From Pseudoalteromonas sp. S2755 (GTDB lineage Bacteria > Pseudomonadota > Gammaproteobacteria > Enterobacterales > Alteromonadaceae), in NCBI RefSeq assembly GCF_005886535.1, contig NZ_PNDS01000107.1, positions 1 to 64,000 on the forward strand: a stretch of DNA of 64,000 nt, read 5' to 3'. This document shows positions 9,503 through 18,536 of the stretch, piece by piece. Numbering within the stretch: position 1 is the stretch's first letter; each line of letters starts with the position of its first letter. The notes under the pieces were generated by a model that saw only the letters and a list, made by a program, of their open reading frames with translations, made no database searches and had not been told where the DNA came from. The position numbers were made by a program, and so were the translations under genes.

Positions 9503-9542
9503 TTTGCGCTTTGGGTAAATAATCATTTCATCTAGCTCTTCC

Positions 9543-9577
9543 TTGGCTTGTTCCGACATTGTGCCGTAACAAGCCAA
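9543..9577 (+). other. inverted repeat after his operon
   Basis: TTGGCTTGTT and AACAAGCCAA form a perfect 10-bp inverted repeat with a 15-base loop, 40 bases after hisI. There is no T-run, so it is at best a weak terminator or an RNA-stabilising hairpin. Confidence 0.35.
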
Positions 9578-9721
9578 CTTACTGCATTCGGGATAAATCT
9601 GTGATTGGATCAACTCCTGTTCATATAAAATAAGATAAACTTCTCATAGTCTTACAACTATGCAGTGGCAAAATATTAGTCTAACTTTAATGGTGTTATT
9701 GCGAACAGTATGGAACGGTTT

Positions 9722-10222
9722 ATGAAAACAAAATTACTCGCGCTAATGTTGGCAGGGGTGACAGCAGTCGGGTGCTCAACTCTGACCCCTGAGCAACAAG
9801 AAAAGCTCGATGATATGTCTAATTGCGAGAAACTTGATGCACTTCTAAGTGCATCATCCAATGGGTTTTCTGCGCTCAAAGGCGCTGAAGTCGGCGCAAA
9901 GCTAATCAACTCCTGGCAGGCCAAGGCACACCTAGTTGGTAATAAATGCCAAATCATAGAAAGCGCTTCTGGAAAATCTAAATATACCTGTTCTGAGCAG
10001 TTCAAAGAGTATGAAAACGCGGTGAAAATCCATAACTATGCGCAGAGCCTCGCAAAGCAATGTTTAGATCCCTCTTGGATTGGTGATAGCCAAAAGAGTG
10101 GCCAGTTAATGCGTACGCAAATTATGTCACCGAACTCGACTAGCAAAATTGAAATTGAACTAGGAAAAAGCCTCGACAAAGTCATGCCATGGATAGTTAC
10201 GTTTAATGTGACTGAAAAATAA
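9722..10222 (+). CDS. putative lipoprotein of unknown function
   Basis: From the ATG at 9722 the product is 166 residues and starts with a lipoprotein signal (MKTKLLALMLAGVTAVGC, lipobox AVGC, Cys at residue 18). An in-frame ATG at 9710 would add four residues before the basic n-region. The mature part is helical and has four further cysteines (NCEKL, NKCQI, YTCSE, KQCLD), which could form disulfides. I do not recognise the family. It is a single gene followed by a hairpin without a T-run at 10231-10259. Confidence 0.65.
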   Translation: MKTKLLALMLAGVTAVGCSTLTPEQQEKLDDMSNCEKLDALLSASSNGFSALKGAEVGAKLINSWQAKAHLVGNKCQIIESASGKSKYTCSEQFKEYENAVKIHNYAQSLAKQCLDPSWIGDSQKSGQLMRTQIMSPNSTSKIEIELGKSLDKVMPWIVTFNVTEK

Positions 10223-10536
10223 ATTTCAAAAAGTGGAGAAGACCCCTGCTTCTCCGCTTCTCGATTGATTGGCATTCTGCCCGCTTTCAACATCCTTTAA
10301 CTAGTCAGCTTTCGCTTGAATAGTTTTTACATTGTGTTGTTCATTTCGAATAGTTGATTTATACAGAAATGGTCATCTGAAGTTTAATGCAAAAGATGTA
10401 TTGCTGTTGCGAATACAGGTAGAATTTCCATGTAAAGTCAGGTTATTTTCGACTCTATGTCTTAATTTCTTCATTTCATCGTCACACAAAAACCGCACAC
10501 TCAAAATGTAATTAGTTAGCGGATTTAATACTTATC
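10223..10536. other. intergenic stretch with one hairpin
   Basis: These 314 bases hold no convincing reading frame. A stem of AAGTGGAGAAG and CTTCTCCGCTT (10231-10259, one G-T wobble) follows the lipoprotein gene and may stop or stabilise its transcript. The rest is AT-rich and must contain the promoter of the glycosyltransferase gene; I could not pick it with confidence. Confidence 0.4.
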
Positions 10537-11298
10537 GTGGCCAAACCGAATATTTTTCTCATTAATTTAGACTCTTGTACAGATAGACTAGAAGAGTCTA
10601 CTTCTCAATTTAATCAGTTCTCACTACCCTTTGAAAGAATAAGCGCAGTAAAAGGAGTAGACTTAGACGCAGATGTGTTAGGCGCGAGCTATTGTAAGAT
10701 AAAAAATGCTAAGCAGTATTTTCGCCCTCTAACGCTCGGAGAGATAGGCTGTTATTTAAGTCATATAAAAGTAATGAGCAAAATTGTAGAGTTAGAACTG
10801 CCTCACGCTTTTATTTTTGAGGATGACTTCCAACTACACGACGACTTAGCACAGATAGATCAACTGATTGCTTCATTGCCATTTGATTGGGATATGATCA
10901 AGCTATTTCAGTCTCAGAAGAACAAACGCACACCTATTGCAAGCTTCCCGCTAAATAAATCGTTATCGCTATTTATGCAAAATAAAGTACCCGCGGGAAC
11001 CGTTGCCCAGCTCGTAAGTCTTCAGGGGGCGAAGAAAATATTATCCAAATCAATTCCTTTCGGTAGACCGATTGATATTGATTATCAACATTTTTGGGAA
11101 AAAGATCTGAGTGTATTCGTAATGAGCCCTTGTCCTGTTCGTCATGGTGAAAAGTTTGCGAGTACTATAGATAGAGCACCAAGTGTGATAGGAGCAAAGC
11201 GGTATTTTTGGCGCAAGCAATTGCTACAGATAAATAAGTTTACAAAAAACAAGTTCTATCGCAGGTTGGTTCTCAAACGCTATCAACAACACTTCTAG
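10537..11298 (+). CDS. family 25 glycosyltransferase
   Basis: The 253-residue product matches the GT25 (LPS biosynthesis, LgtB/Lex2B-like) family. It has an N-terminal INLDSCTDR segment with a downstream PFERISAVKG motif, the LTLGEIGCYLSHIK block, and the acidic FIFEDDF motif expected to bind the nucleotide-sugar/metal. Such enzymes usually add galactose or glucose to lipooligosaccharide or glycoproteins in the cytoplasm. The start is GTG with only a poor ribosome site, so it is uncertain by a few codons. It is an orphan with no other glycan genes beside it and looks more AT-rich than its neighbours, which is compatible with transfer. The acceptor cannot be told. Confidence 0.8.
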   Translation: MAKPNIFLINLDSCTDRLEESTSQFNQFSLPFERISAVKGVDLDADVLGASYCKIKNAKQYFRPLTLGEIGCYLSHIKVMSKIVELELPHAFIFEDDFQLHDDLAQIDQLIASLPFDWDMIKLFQSQKNKRTPIASFPLNKSLSLFMQNKVPAGTVAQLVSLQGAKKILSKSIPFGRPIDIDYQHFWEKDLSVFVMSPCPVRHGEKFASTIDRAPSVIGAKRYFWRKQLLQINKFTKNKFYRRLVLKRYQQHF

Positions 11299-11493
11299 TA
11301 TTATGATACGAAAGCCGTTGTACGCCTTTTGAACAATGGGTTTTATACTTGTACATAATAGAGAAAAATTCGTGTTAAAAGTGTAATTTATGGGAAGACT
11401 TCTGAAAAAGATGTGCTAGTATCTAAGATTATTGCAATAAGTTTAACTTTTTGCTTAAACCATTAATAATAACAACGTTGAGGGAGCACAGAC

Positions 11494-12042
11494 GTGTCTA
11501 TAGAAATCAACTTTGAACTCTCTGATTCAGATCTTGAACACTTCCGTGGAATGATGAAAGCTGCTATCGAAAAAAGTGGCGATGTAAGTGATGCCGAAAT
11601 CATTGCTAAAGCGCGTGATTTAGTGGCAACGATGGAAAAATCCAACCTTCCTGAATTTGTAAGCACTCGTCTAATTTCGTTACAAACACTAATTGACGCA
11701 GTGTTAGATGAAGAATGGCAAATGCCTGAAGATGAAAAGCGTGAGATCATGGCTTCTCTTGCTTACTTCAGTGAGCCAGAAGACATCGTTCCAGATCATA
11801 TCCCAGTATTGGGCTATGTCGATGATGCGATTATGATTGAACTTGTGTTGCAAGAATTGTCGCTAGATTTAAAAGCATACCGTGAATTCTGTGGCTTCAG
11901 AGCTACTGAAGAAGCAAGACGTGGTGATAACGCTAAGGTCGATCGTGAAAGCTGGCTTGCGGGTACACGCTCTCAGATCCGCTCTTCCATGCGTAGAAGT
12001 CGCTCTAAAAATCGTTCACGCTTCTTCTCTCGCATTATGTAA
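11494..12042 (+). CDS. DUF1232 (YkvA-type) domain protein
   Basis: The 182-residue product contains a DUF1232 core at about residues 85-125 (YFSEPEDIVPDHIPVLGYVDDA). The family is widespread and of unknown function. The N-terminal half is acidic and helical, and the C-terminal 25 residues are extremely rich in Arg and Ser, suggesting nucleic acid or membrane contact. The start is GTG with GAGGGAG about 8 bases upstream. It is monocistronic and closed by a strong bidirectional terminator. Confidence 0.8.
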   Translation: MSIEINFELSDSDLEHFRGMMKAAIEKSGDVSDAEIIAKARDLVATMEKSNLPEFVSTRLISLQTLIDAVLDEEWQMPEDEKREIMASLAYFSEPEDIVPDHIPVLGYVDDAIMIELVLQELSLDLKAYREFCGFRATEEARRGDNAKVDRESWLAGTRSQIRSSMRRSRSKNRSRFFSRIM

Positions 12043-12094
12043 GTTAAGTTGCCCTAAGTTACGCTGATTGCGATTCAGCTTAGGACTGTGAATC

Positions 12095-12126
12095 AAAAAG
12101 GGCTGCTAGTTATCAGCCCTTTTTTT
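12095..12126. terminator. bidirectional terminator
   Basis: AAAAAGGGCTG and CAGCCCTTTTT form an 11-bp perfect stem around an 8-base loop, with T-runs in both directions. It separates the DUF1232 gene from the convergent M61 peptidase gene. Confidence 0.9.
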
Positions 12127-12135
12127 GATTGCGCA

Positions 12136-13914
12136 TTATTCTATTTCATTTGGGTGAGCAACCCCCATCCAAGCTCTATAAAGTAGCGCTTGTTCGCTCG
12201 ATGGGTTAGGCGTGAATGTTATCTTTTTAGACTTATCATGGTCGCGGTCAAGCTTGATTTTGGTATTCATCAACTTATCACGACGGATAAAGTCTACTCT
12301 GATAGTTTGACCTGGCTTGAAGTTTTCTAAGCTCGCTTTTAAATCTTTACGAACATGGTGCTTATCAAATGCAACGATAAGGTCGCCTGCTGTTAGCCCC
12401 GCTTGCCATGCATTTCCATCTCGAGCTACATGGGTCAGCTCCAGTAATTCCCCCTTTTTTCTTGCTATACCATCGAAGCCGGCAATCACTTTGGCTGAAT
12501 CTGGATAATCATAAATAAGCCCTACTTTGTCGAATAACTTGTCAAAATCAATATTCGCTGGTGTATCAACATATTCATTCCACCAAGTATTGTAGTCTTG
12601 ACCGGTAAGCGCTTTTAGGATGTTTTTAACATCTACACTGGTAAAGCTATTTGGTAGTTTGTGCTGTTGGTAAAGCGCTTTATGGACGTCACGGTAGCTA
12701 ATTTTACCGTTTGATTTTTCAAGTAAGTCAATATCAAGCGCCATGGATACCAACGCCCCTTCTGAATAGATATTGGTGCTGTAATTTATCCCATGATCGC
12801 CACCTTGATTGATCCATTTATCAAAGCTTGTGGCTGCAACTGACTGAATATGACGGCCAGGGGTTTTTAAGTGGCGATTAACACGCTTAGTCAGCATGTT
12901 AAGATATTCGTCATTAGTGGTGATCCCAGCACTTAGCAGCAAATAATCCTCAAAGTAGCTGGTTGAACCTTCAGCTAGCCACAATAAATCAGTGTAATTT
13001 GGTGCGACGTAATCATAAGGAACCATGCCTGCTGGGCGATAGTTTTTGACATTCCACGTGTGAATGAATTCATGTGCAGCTGTAGAGATAAAACCGATGT
13101 AATCATCTCTTTCTTTAAAACTGTCTCTATGTCTTTGAATAATTGTTGAGTTTAAGTGCTCTGTCGCCCCTCGCGCACCGCTTGTTGCATGTACCATAAA
13201 GACATAACGGTCATAAGGGTAATCGTGCCAAATGAGTGTGCCGGTTTGAACGAGTTTATTAAGGTCTGTGAGCATTTGGTCAACGTCATAGTTGCCCTCG
13301 CCCCAAATAACTAATTCATATTTACGGCCATCTACCTCAAATTTATGCAGCTGATTAATACCAGTTTCAATAGGAGAATCTAACAATATGTCGTAGTTAT
13401 CGGCTTTGAAGCTGTGTTTTGAATCGGCAAAGTCCATACCGGAGACAGAGCGCCAGCCTTTAGGTACATTGAGCTCAACAGAAACCGGCTCAGATCTAAA
13501 AGATTCACTAAACATCAAAAAGCCAGACGCATCGATAAACGCATGGGTGTCATCTATGTGTCTGGCTCGAAGACCTAACTCATTGGCATAAATCTGATAT
13601 TTAACCGTCAGCTCGGTAGGTTCGCTCAAGTGTACGCGCCATGTGTTTTTATCAATTTTTTCCCATTGTTGTGCTTGTCCGCTTTGAGATTTGGCATCAA
13701 AAAAGCGTACGCCGTTGGCTAAATTTAATATCTCGTAGCGACCTGTACGCCAATCCGGAAGTTGTACATCAATGCTTGATTGTGAGGATTTTGGAAATTT
13801 GACTTCTACTTCTGCAAGGTGATGCTGTGGTTGTGTAATTGAAATACGGTAGTCGACGTCAGCATTAACACTAAATGTTGCTATAAATGCTAAAGCAATA
13901 AGACTTTTCTTCAT
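12136..13914 (-). CDS. M61 family peptidase with PDZ domain
   Basis: The 592-residue product has a signal peptide (MKKSLIALAFIATFSVNA) and is predicted to be periplasmic or exported. Its N-terminal beta domain is followed by a zinc-protease core with HEFIHTWNVKNYRP at about residue 281 (HExxH) and the downstream acidic ligand region WLAEGSTSYFEDYLL. A PDZ domain lies at about 480-560 (AWQAGLTAGDLIVAF). M61 enzymes (glycyl aminopeptidase) remove Gly or Ala from peptides. The ATG at 13914 was preferred over an upstream TTG because it gives a clean signal peptide, although no strong ribosome site is visible. It is monocistronic. Confidence 0.9.
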   Translation of the reverse strand: MKKSLIALAFIATFSVNADVDYRISITQPQHHLAEVEVKFPKSSQSSIDVQLPDWRTGRYEILNLANGVRFFDAKSQSGQAQQWEKIDKNTWRVHLSEPTELTVKYQIYANELGLRARHIDDTHAFIDASGFLMFSESFRSEPVSVELNVPKGWRSVSGMDFADSKHSFKADNYDILLDSPIETGINQLHKFEVDGRKYELVIWGEGNYDVDQMLTDLNKLVQTGTLIWHDYPYDRYVFMVHATSGARGATEHLNSTIIQRHRDSFKERDDYIGFISTAAHEFIHTWNVKNYRPAGMVPYDYVAPNYTDLLWLAEGSTSYFEDYLLLSAGITTNDEYLNMLTKRVNRHLKTPGRHIQSVAATSFDKWINQGGDHGINYSTNIYSEGALVSMALDIDLLEKSNGKISYRDVHKALYQQHKLPNSFTSVDVKNILKALTGQDYNTWWNEYVDTPANIDFDKLFDKVGLIYDYPDSAKVIAGFDGIARKKGELLELTHVARDGNAWQAGLTAGDLIVAFDKHHVRKDLKASLENFKPGQTIRVDFIRRDKLMNTKIKLDRDHDKSKKITFTPNPSSEQALLYRAWMGVAHPNEIE

Positions 13915-14092
13915 TATTTTTGTTTCGGTAATTCGAGATAAAATCAATTTATCAAATCAGCGAGTTACACGCGAAGTAATATCGATGAGTAAACAGCAAA
14001 CTCCGATACTTTACCGTGGTAAATTTCTGCGCATAACGGCGTAATTTGATGTAGACTTAGTAACTAAGAGATTATTTTATGATTGGAAATCT

Positions 14093-15625
14093 GTGACTGA
14101 CAATGCCGTAATGCTCGAGCAGAAGTTAAAGCAAGCCATAGAGGCTAGAAAAACGCTTGAGGATGCAAGAAAACAACAAGTAGAACTCCTTACTCAGTTT
14201 GCTGCAAAGTTATCCTTAGCTTGTAAAGGGCAAGATGTTTCGCTTGATAATCAGTTAGCTAAATTTCGTATTGCGCTTAATAAAGGTGTCGATTTTGAGC
14301 AGCTAGCGCCGTTTATTAATGGGATCTCCGAGCCGTTGAAGTCCCAAGAAGTGACCAATTCCAATAATCAAAAAGCATTGCAAGTGGCTATTCAACAAAG
14401 TGGTAAGTTGCTGCAAAAGCTCAAAGGCCTGCCAAATGAATCACGCAGAAAGTTGCGTCATTTATTGGATGTTGAACTTGAAGAAATTAATTCCACTAAT
14501 GCTTATATTCCCGTGTTGGAATCTTTGGTTTCTATCTATCATACGGTTTTACAGTCAAAAGTAGAAATTACTGAAGAAACATCTAGTAGCCACCACCCTG
14601 AACTTGCTGCTGAGCTTCAAGCTTTGATCAACGAATTAATTTTCGAGGACGAAGTGATAGAAAAGGTTAAAGAAATCCGCGCAAGCGTTGCAGACAACGA
14701 CAGTTTAGATAATTTATATTCTGCAGCGACAGAAGTCATTAAAATTATAGCGCTAACCATTGCCAAAGAGCGCCAATCAGCGCAAGGTTTCTTAGTTTCT
14801 TTAAATCAGACACTGGAAGAGCTACACCGTTCTATTGTTGAAACGACGGCGCGTTCAAAATCAACATCTAAAGAATTACAATCGTTAAACAATAAAATAG
14901 AATTAAAAATTCAAAACTTAAATCAGCAAACCCAAAATGCTAGCTCAATAACTGAGCTTAAAGCCTTGGTCGACAATGAGTTAAAACTTTTGAGTGCTGA
15001 TTTGATAGCGCGTGAAAAGCTGGAAAAAAATGAACGAGAGGCGCTGCTAGACTCGTTTGATGCAATTAATAATCGCATCAATACCTTAGAATCTAAAGTT
15101 TCAAATTATAAAAAGCGACTCAGCGAACAAAAGTTCAAAAGCCTATTGGATAGCTTAACTAAGTTACCAAATAGAGCGGCGTTTGATGAGCGTCTAACCC
15201 ATGAAATGCATTTATTTGAGATTAATGACTCAGATGTGACTTTAGTTGTGATCGACGTCGATCACTTTAAGTCTATCAACGACCGCTATGGACATAGTGC
15301 GGGCGACAAAACACTGCAAGTGATCGCAAGAGCACTTAAAAAATCAATCAGAAAAAGCGATTTCATCGCACGTTACGGCGGTGAGGAGTTTGTCTTGCTA
15401 ATGCCGGGGATGCCATTGTCTCATGCGCAAAAACCGCTTGAAAAAGTCAGGCAAGTCATTAAATCTATACCATTCAAATTTAAAGAAAAAGAAGTCGAAA
15501 TTACGATTTCTCTCGGCGCTACTCAGTTTGTCAAAGGGGATACAGCGCTCAGTGCCTTTGACCGAGCTGATGCAGCGCTTTATGAAGCGAAGAACAGCGG
15601 GCGAGATAGATTGTGTTTTAAGTAA
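14093..15625 (+). CDS. diguanylate cyclase with long coiled-coil N-terminus
   Basis: The 510-residue product has a C-terminal GGDEF domain (about 345-510) with the active-site motif ARYGGEEF, the DVDHFKSINDRYGHSAGD block, and a product-inhibition site RKSD five residues before GGEEF. It should therefore make cyclic di-GMP and be inhibited by it. The first 340 residues are soluble, helical and largely coiled coil, without membrane segments or a recognisable sensor; they resemble the coiled-coil region of a known class of cytoplasmic cyclases. The start is GTG with GGAAA upstream. It is monocistronic. Confidence 0.92.
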   Translation: MTDNAVMLEQKLKQAIEARKTLEDARKQQVELLTQFAAKLSLACKGQDVSLDNQLAKFRIALNKGVDFEQLAPFINGISEPLKSQEVTNSNNQKALQVAIQQSGKLLQKLKGLPNESRRKLRHLLDVELEEINSTNAYIPVLESLVSIYHTVLQSKVEITEETSSSHHPELAAELQALINELIFEDEVIEKVKEIRASVADNDSLDNLYSAATEVIKIIALTIAKERQSAQGFLVSLNQTLEELHRSIVETTARSKSTSKELQSLNNKIELKIQNLNQQTQNASSITELKALVDNELKLLSADLIAREKLEKNEREALLDSFDAINNRINTLESKVSNYKKRLSEQKFKSLLDSLTKLPNRAAFDERLTHEMHLFEINDSDVTLVVIDVDHFKSINDRYGHSAGDKTLQVIARALKKSIRKSDFIARYGGEEFVLLMPGMPLSHAQKPLEKVRQVIKSIPFKFKEKEVEITISLGATQFVKGDTALSAFDRADAALYEAKNSGRDRLCFK

Positions 15626-15726
15626 ATAGCGTCAATTTGGGTAAAGGCGGCGTGGCGAGACATTATATTCCCCCACTTTGCTTAGTTATACCAATTCGCT
15701 GCGCATAACAAACAAGGAGTAAGCCT

Positions 15727-17070
15727 ATGCAAATAGAGCTAAACCCAACTGGGGTTCTTAACTTATTATCAAGATTGGAAGTCGATTTACTTCAGCAGTC
15801 AACCACAAGTGAGAGGTATAGGCTTTTTAGAAATTGTGCATTGGCGGTGTTGAACGTAGGTAGCCATACTGATTCCAGCTCAGAAATATACGATAAATAC
15901 GAAGATTTCGATATCCAGCTACTCGCACGCGAGCGAGGAATAAAAATTGCGTTAAGCAATCCCCCCGAGTCAGCTTTCGTCGACGGTCAAATAATTACTG
16001 GTATTCATGAGCACATCTTCTCTGTGATCCGCGACATACTTTTTATTTGTCAAAAATACCACGGTGAAAACAAATCGCCGGTAGAGATTACCCATATGGT
16101 TTTTGACATGCTGCGTAACGCTGATGCGCTTGAAGTAAATAAAGACCCTAACATGATTGTTTGCTGGGGCGGTCATTCAATCAATGAAGTTGAATACAAA
16201 TATACCAAAGAAGTGGGTTATCAACTTGGTCTTCGCGGCCTAAATATTTGTACTGGTTGTGGACCGGGCGCAATGAAAGGCCCCATGAAAGGAGCTACAA
16301 TTGGTCATGCTAAACAACGTATCTCGAACAATCGTTATCTAGGCCTTACCGAACCCAGTATTATTGCCGCTGAGCCGCCTAACCCTATTGTTAATGAATT
16401 AGTGATTTTGCCTGATATCGAAAAACGTCTAGAAGCGTTTATACGCATTGCGCATGGCATTATTATTTTCCCAGGCGGTGCTGGAACAGCAGAAGAGCTG
16501 CTTTATTTACTGGGTATTTTGTTACACCCAGAAAACGAAAAGCAATGTTTACCCGTGATCTTAACGGGCCCTAAAGAGTCGGCTGCATATTTTGAAGAAC
16601 TCAGTGCCTTTGTTGAAAAAACACTCGGGAAAGAAGCTCTGTCTAAGTTTGAGATTATCGTAGACAATCCAGAGCTGGTAGCTAAGAAGCTCAAACAATC
16701 GATGACAACGGTGCGCGAATACCGTAAGTCAGAAGGTGATGCTTATTACTTTAATTGGACATTAAAGATTGAAAATGATTTTCAGCATCCATTTGCACCA
16801 ACCCATGAAAATATGTCGAGCCTAGACTTACATCTAGAGCAGCCAAAACAATTACTTGCCGCTAACTTGAGACGTGCTTTTTCTGGTATTGTTGCCGGTA
16901 ACGTCAAGGATGAAGGTATTACTGCAATTAAACAGCATGGTCCGTATGAGTTGAGTGGTGATAAATCGCTGATGGCCGACATGGATAAACTGTTGGGTGC
17001 ATTTGTGACTCAGGGGAGAATGAAGCTACCTGGTAGCAAATATATACCGTGTTATAAAATTAAAGCTTAG
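15727..17070 (+). CDS. ppnN: nucleotide 5'-monophosphate nucleosidase (LOG family)
   Basis: The 447-residue product matches YgdH/PpnN in length and domain order. Flanking domains surround a central LOG domain with [16 protein letters not shown] and the signature [16 protein letters not shown]. PpnN cleaves the N-glycosidic bond of purine and pyrimidine monophosphates to base and ribose-5-phosphate, and in E. coli it is modulated by (p)ppGpp. AAGGAG lies 7 bases before the ATG. xni follows after 5 bases, a known neighbour pairing, so the two are probably co-transcribed. Confidence 0.94.
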   Translation: MQIELNPTGVLNLLSRLEVDLLQQSTTSERYRLFRNCALAVLNVGSHTDSSSEIYDKYEDFDIQLLARERGIKIALSNPPESAFVDGQIITGIHEHIFSVIRDILFICQKYHGENKSPVEITHMVFDMLRNADALEVNKDPNMIVCWGGHSINEVEYKYTKEVGYQLGLRGLNICTGCGPGAMKGPMKGATIGHAKQRISNNRYLGLTEPSIIAAEPPNPIVNELVILPDIEKRLEAFIRIAHGIIIFPGGAGTAEELLYLLGILLHPENEKQCLPVILTGPKESAAYFEELSAFVEKTLGKEALSKFEIIVDNPELVAKKLKQSMTTVREYRKSEGDAYYFNWTLKIENDFQHPFAPTHENMSSLDLHLEQPKQLLAANLRRAFSGIVAGNVKDEGITAIKQHGPYELSGDKSLMADMDKLLGAFVTQGRMKLPGSKYIPCYKIKA

Positions 17071-17075
17071 AGTGA

Positions 17076-17846
17076 ATGAATAATTTGTTGTTAATAGATG
17101 CGCTTAACCTCATCAGGCGCATCTACGCTGTTAACGAACCAAAAGGTAATAAAGAGCTAGAGGCCCACTTAAAGGCCTCTTGTCTTCGTGTAGAGCAAGC
17201 TACTCGTAGCTTGTTACGTAAAACGGGGGCGACACACGCCGTTGCAGTCTTTGATGGGGATAAAAGTTGGCGTTATCACTTTTACCCAAAATATAAAATA
17301 AGTCGTCAACCAATGCCCGAATTCTTAAATCAGAATCTCGATAAGTTTTCACAAGCGTTCGCAAATGTTGGTGTTAAATCATTTAATCCTGAACATGATG
17401 AAGCTGACGATGTGATAGCAACGCTTGCCTCTAAAGCCGCTGTAGCTAATGTTAACTGCACGATAGTATCGACCGATAAGGGCTTCTTACCCCTGATCAG
17501 TGACGCTATCTCTGTATACGACTATTTCAAAAAGTCGATAATTTCGCTTGAAGATATTAAAAGTCGATTTTCTGTCACCCAAAGCAAGCTAGAAATGTTT
17601 TGGGCATTAAGTGGCGACAAGACGAACGATATCCCCGGTGTTTCAGGGGTGGGGGTCAAGACAGCGCAAGAGCTGCTGGCAAAGCATGACGACTTTGAAT
17701 GCATGCTAAAAGATGAGACAGTAAAACCTGCTGCAAAAGCAAAATTAGAGGCTGGAGCAAGCGACTATGTTACAAGTCTTGCGCTAGTGACACTAAGAAG
17801 AGATATTGAAATTGGCTTTAGTTTGAAGGATATACGCGTGGTTTGA
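17076..17846 (+). CDS. xni: flap endonuclease Xni (ExoIX)
   Basis: The 256-residue product belongs to the 5'-3' exonuclease/FEN family without a polymerase domain and has the length of Xni. Acidic metal ligands are seen in LLIDALNLI, AVFDGDKSWR, EHDEADDVIA and STDKGFLPL, and a helix-hairpin-helix lies at GDKTNDIPGVSGVGVKTAQ. Xni trims 5' flaps during Okazaki fragment processing or repair. It starts 5 bases after ppnN. Confidence 0.93.
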   Translation: MNNLLLIDALNLIRRIYAVNEPKGNKELEAHLKASCLRVEQATRSLLRKTGATHAVAVFDGDKSWRYHFYPKYKISRQPMPEFLNQNLDKFSQAFANVGVKSFNPEHDEADDVIATLASKAAVANVNCTIVSTDKGFLPLISDAISVYDYFKKSIISLEDIKSRFSVTQSKLEMFWALSGDKTNDIPGVSGVGVKTAQELLAKHDDFECMLKDETVKPAAKAKLEAGASDYVTSLALVTLRRDIEIGFSLKDIRVV

Positions 17847-17985
17847 AGGGCCTTTTGATTGGCAGTGTATTACAACGTCGCTAAGCGCTAGGCGAATGTA
17901 GATGACTTTGATATATTGCATACATGCGTATCTCAGTTTTTGCAGATACAAGATCCGTTTTACCCATTCTTTATTGAGCAGTTAG

Positions 17986-18369
17986 ATGATTAGGAAAATA
18001 CTACAGTACATATTTCTTGGCCTAGCGGTTTACGTTACTGTGGTGTTTCTCGTGATAAATTATTATAAAGATGACCCGCAAGCGATGATTTGGCAAGATC
18101 GAGAAGCGTTTAACAATCGTTTCATTCGTAATCTTAGCCTTGAAAAGCCGACTGAGTTAGACACTGTGTTGGATACCTTAGGTAGCCCGGATCTAACGTA
18201 TGTAAAAAAGAAACAAGACAATACGATTGTACAAATTGTGTTTTATCGCACTCAGCTTGTAAAACCAGATGGTATTACTACGGAAGATGAATGCACCGGA
18301 TTATTGTTTGAAAATGGCATATTAAAGCTTTGGGGACCAGGTGCTCGGGTCACATTTGATAAAGTGTGA
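17986..18369 (+). CDS. small anchored protein, DUF3192-like
   Basis: The 127-residue product has one N-terminal membrane segment (about 5-26) and a small soluble domain with a SmpA/OmlA-like ring of motifs (LDTVLDTLGSPDLTYV, then strands IVQIVFYRT and GLLFENGIL). It resembles DUF3192 proteins of marine gammaproteobacteria; I am fairly but not fully sure of the family, and its function is unknown. Its TGA stop is the first three bases of the second 166-bp repeat copy. Confidence 0.6.
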   Translation: MIRKILQYIFLGLAVYVTVVFLVINYYKDDPQAMIWQDREAFNNRFIRNLSLEKPTELDTVLDTLGSPDLTYVKKKQDNTIVQIVFYRTQLVKPDGITTEDECTGLLFENGILKLWGPGARVTFDKV

Positions 18370-18532
18370 TGCCAATTAGATTAATCTTCCAACCAATTTG
18401 AAGGGTAAAGTACCATATTAGCTTCGTTAACAACGCCTCATTTAGAACAACTAAACAGCAAGGCTTTTGCCTTGTTAACAAAGCTATTTTGCCGTTTAAA
18501 AGTTGATCATTTACTTAATAAAGTTGGTAAAG
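18367..18532. repeat. MITE-like dispersed repeat, copy 2
   Basis: This is the second 166-bp copy, gapless with 31-196. The best conserved blocks are TTTGAAGGGT, ATTAGCTTCG, CATTTAGAACAACTAAA and TCATTTACTT. The ends TGATGCCAATTAGATTAA and (reverse complemented) CTTTACCAACTTTATTAA are again imperfect inverted repeats. An internal hairpin CAAGGC tttt GCCTTG is perfect here and replaced by GCAAAA/TTTTGC in copy 1. The copy exactly fills the space between the stop codon of one gene and the start codon of the next. Confidence 0.75.
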
Positions 18533-18536
18533 ATAG

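Noticed and set aside
15684-15720. TTATACCAATT at 15685, identical to the end of the 166-bp repeat
   Set aside because: Only the first 11 bases match; the following sequence does not align with the repeat and no second end is near, so at most it is a relic end.
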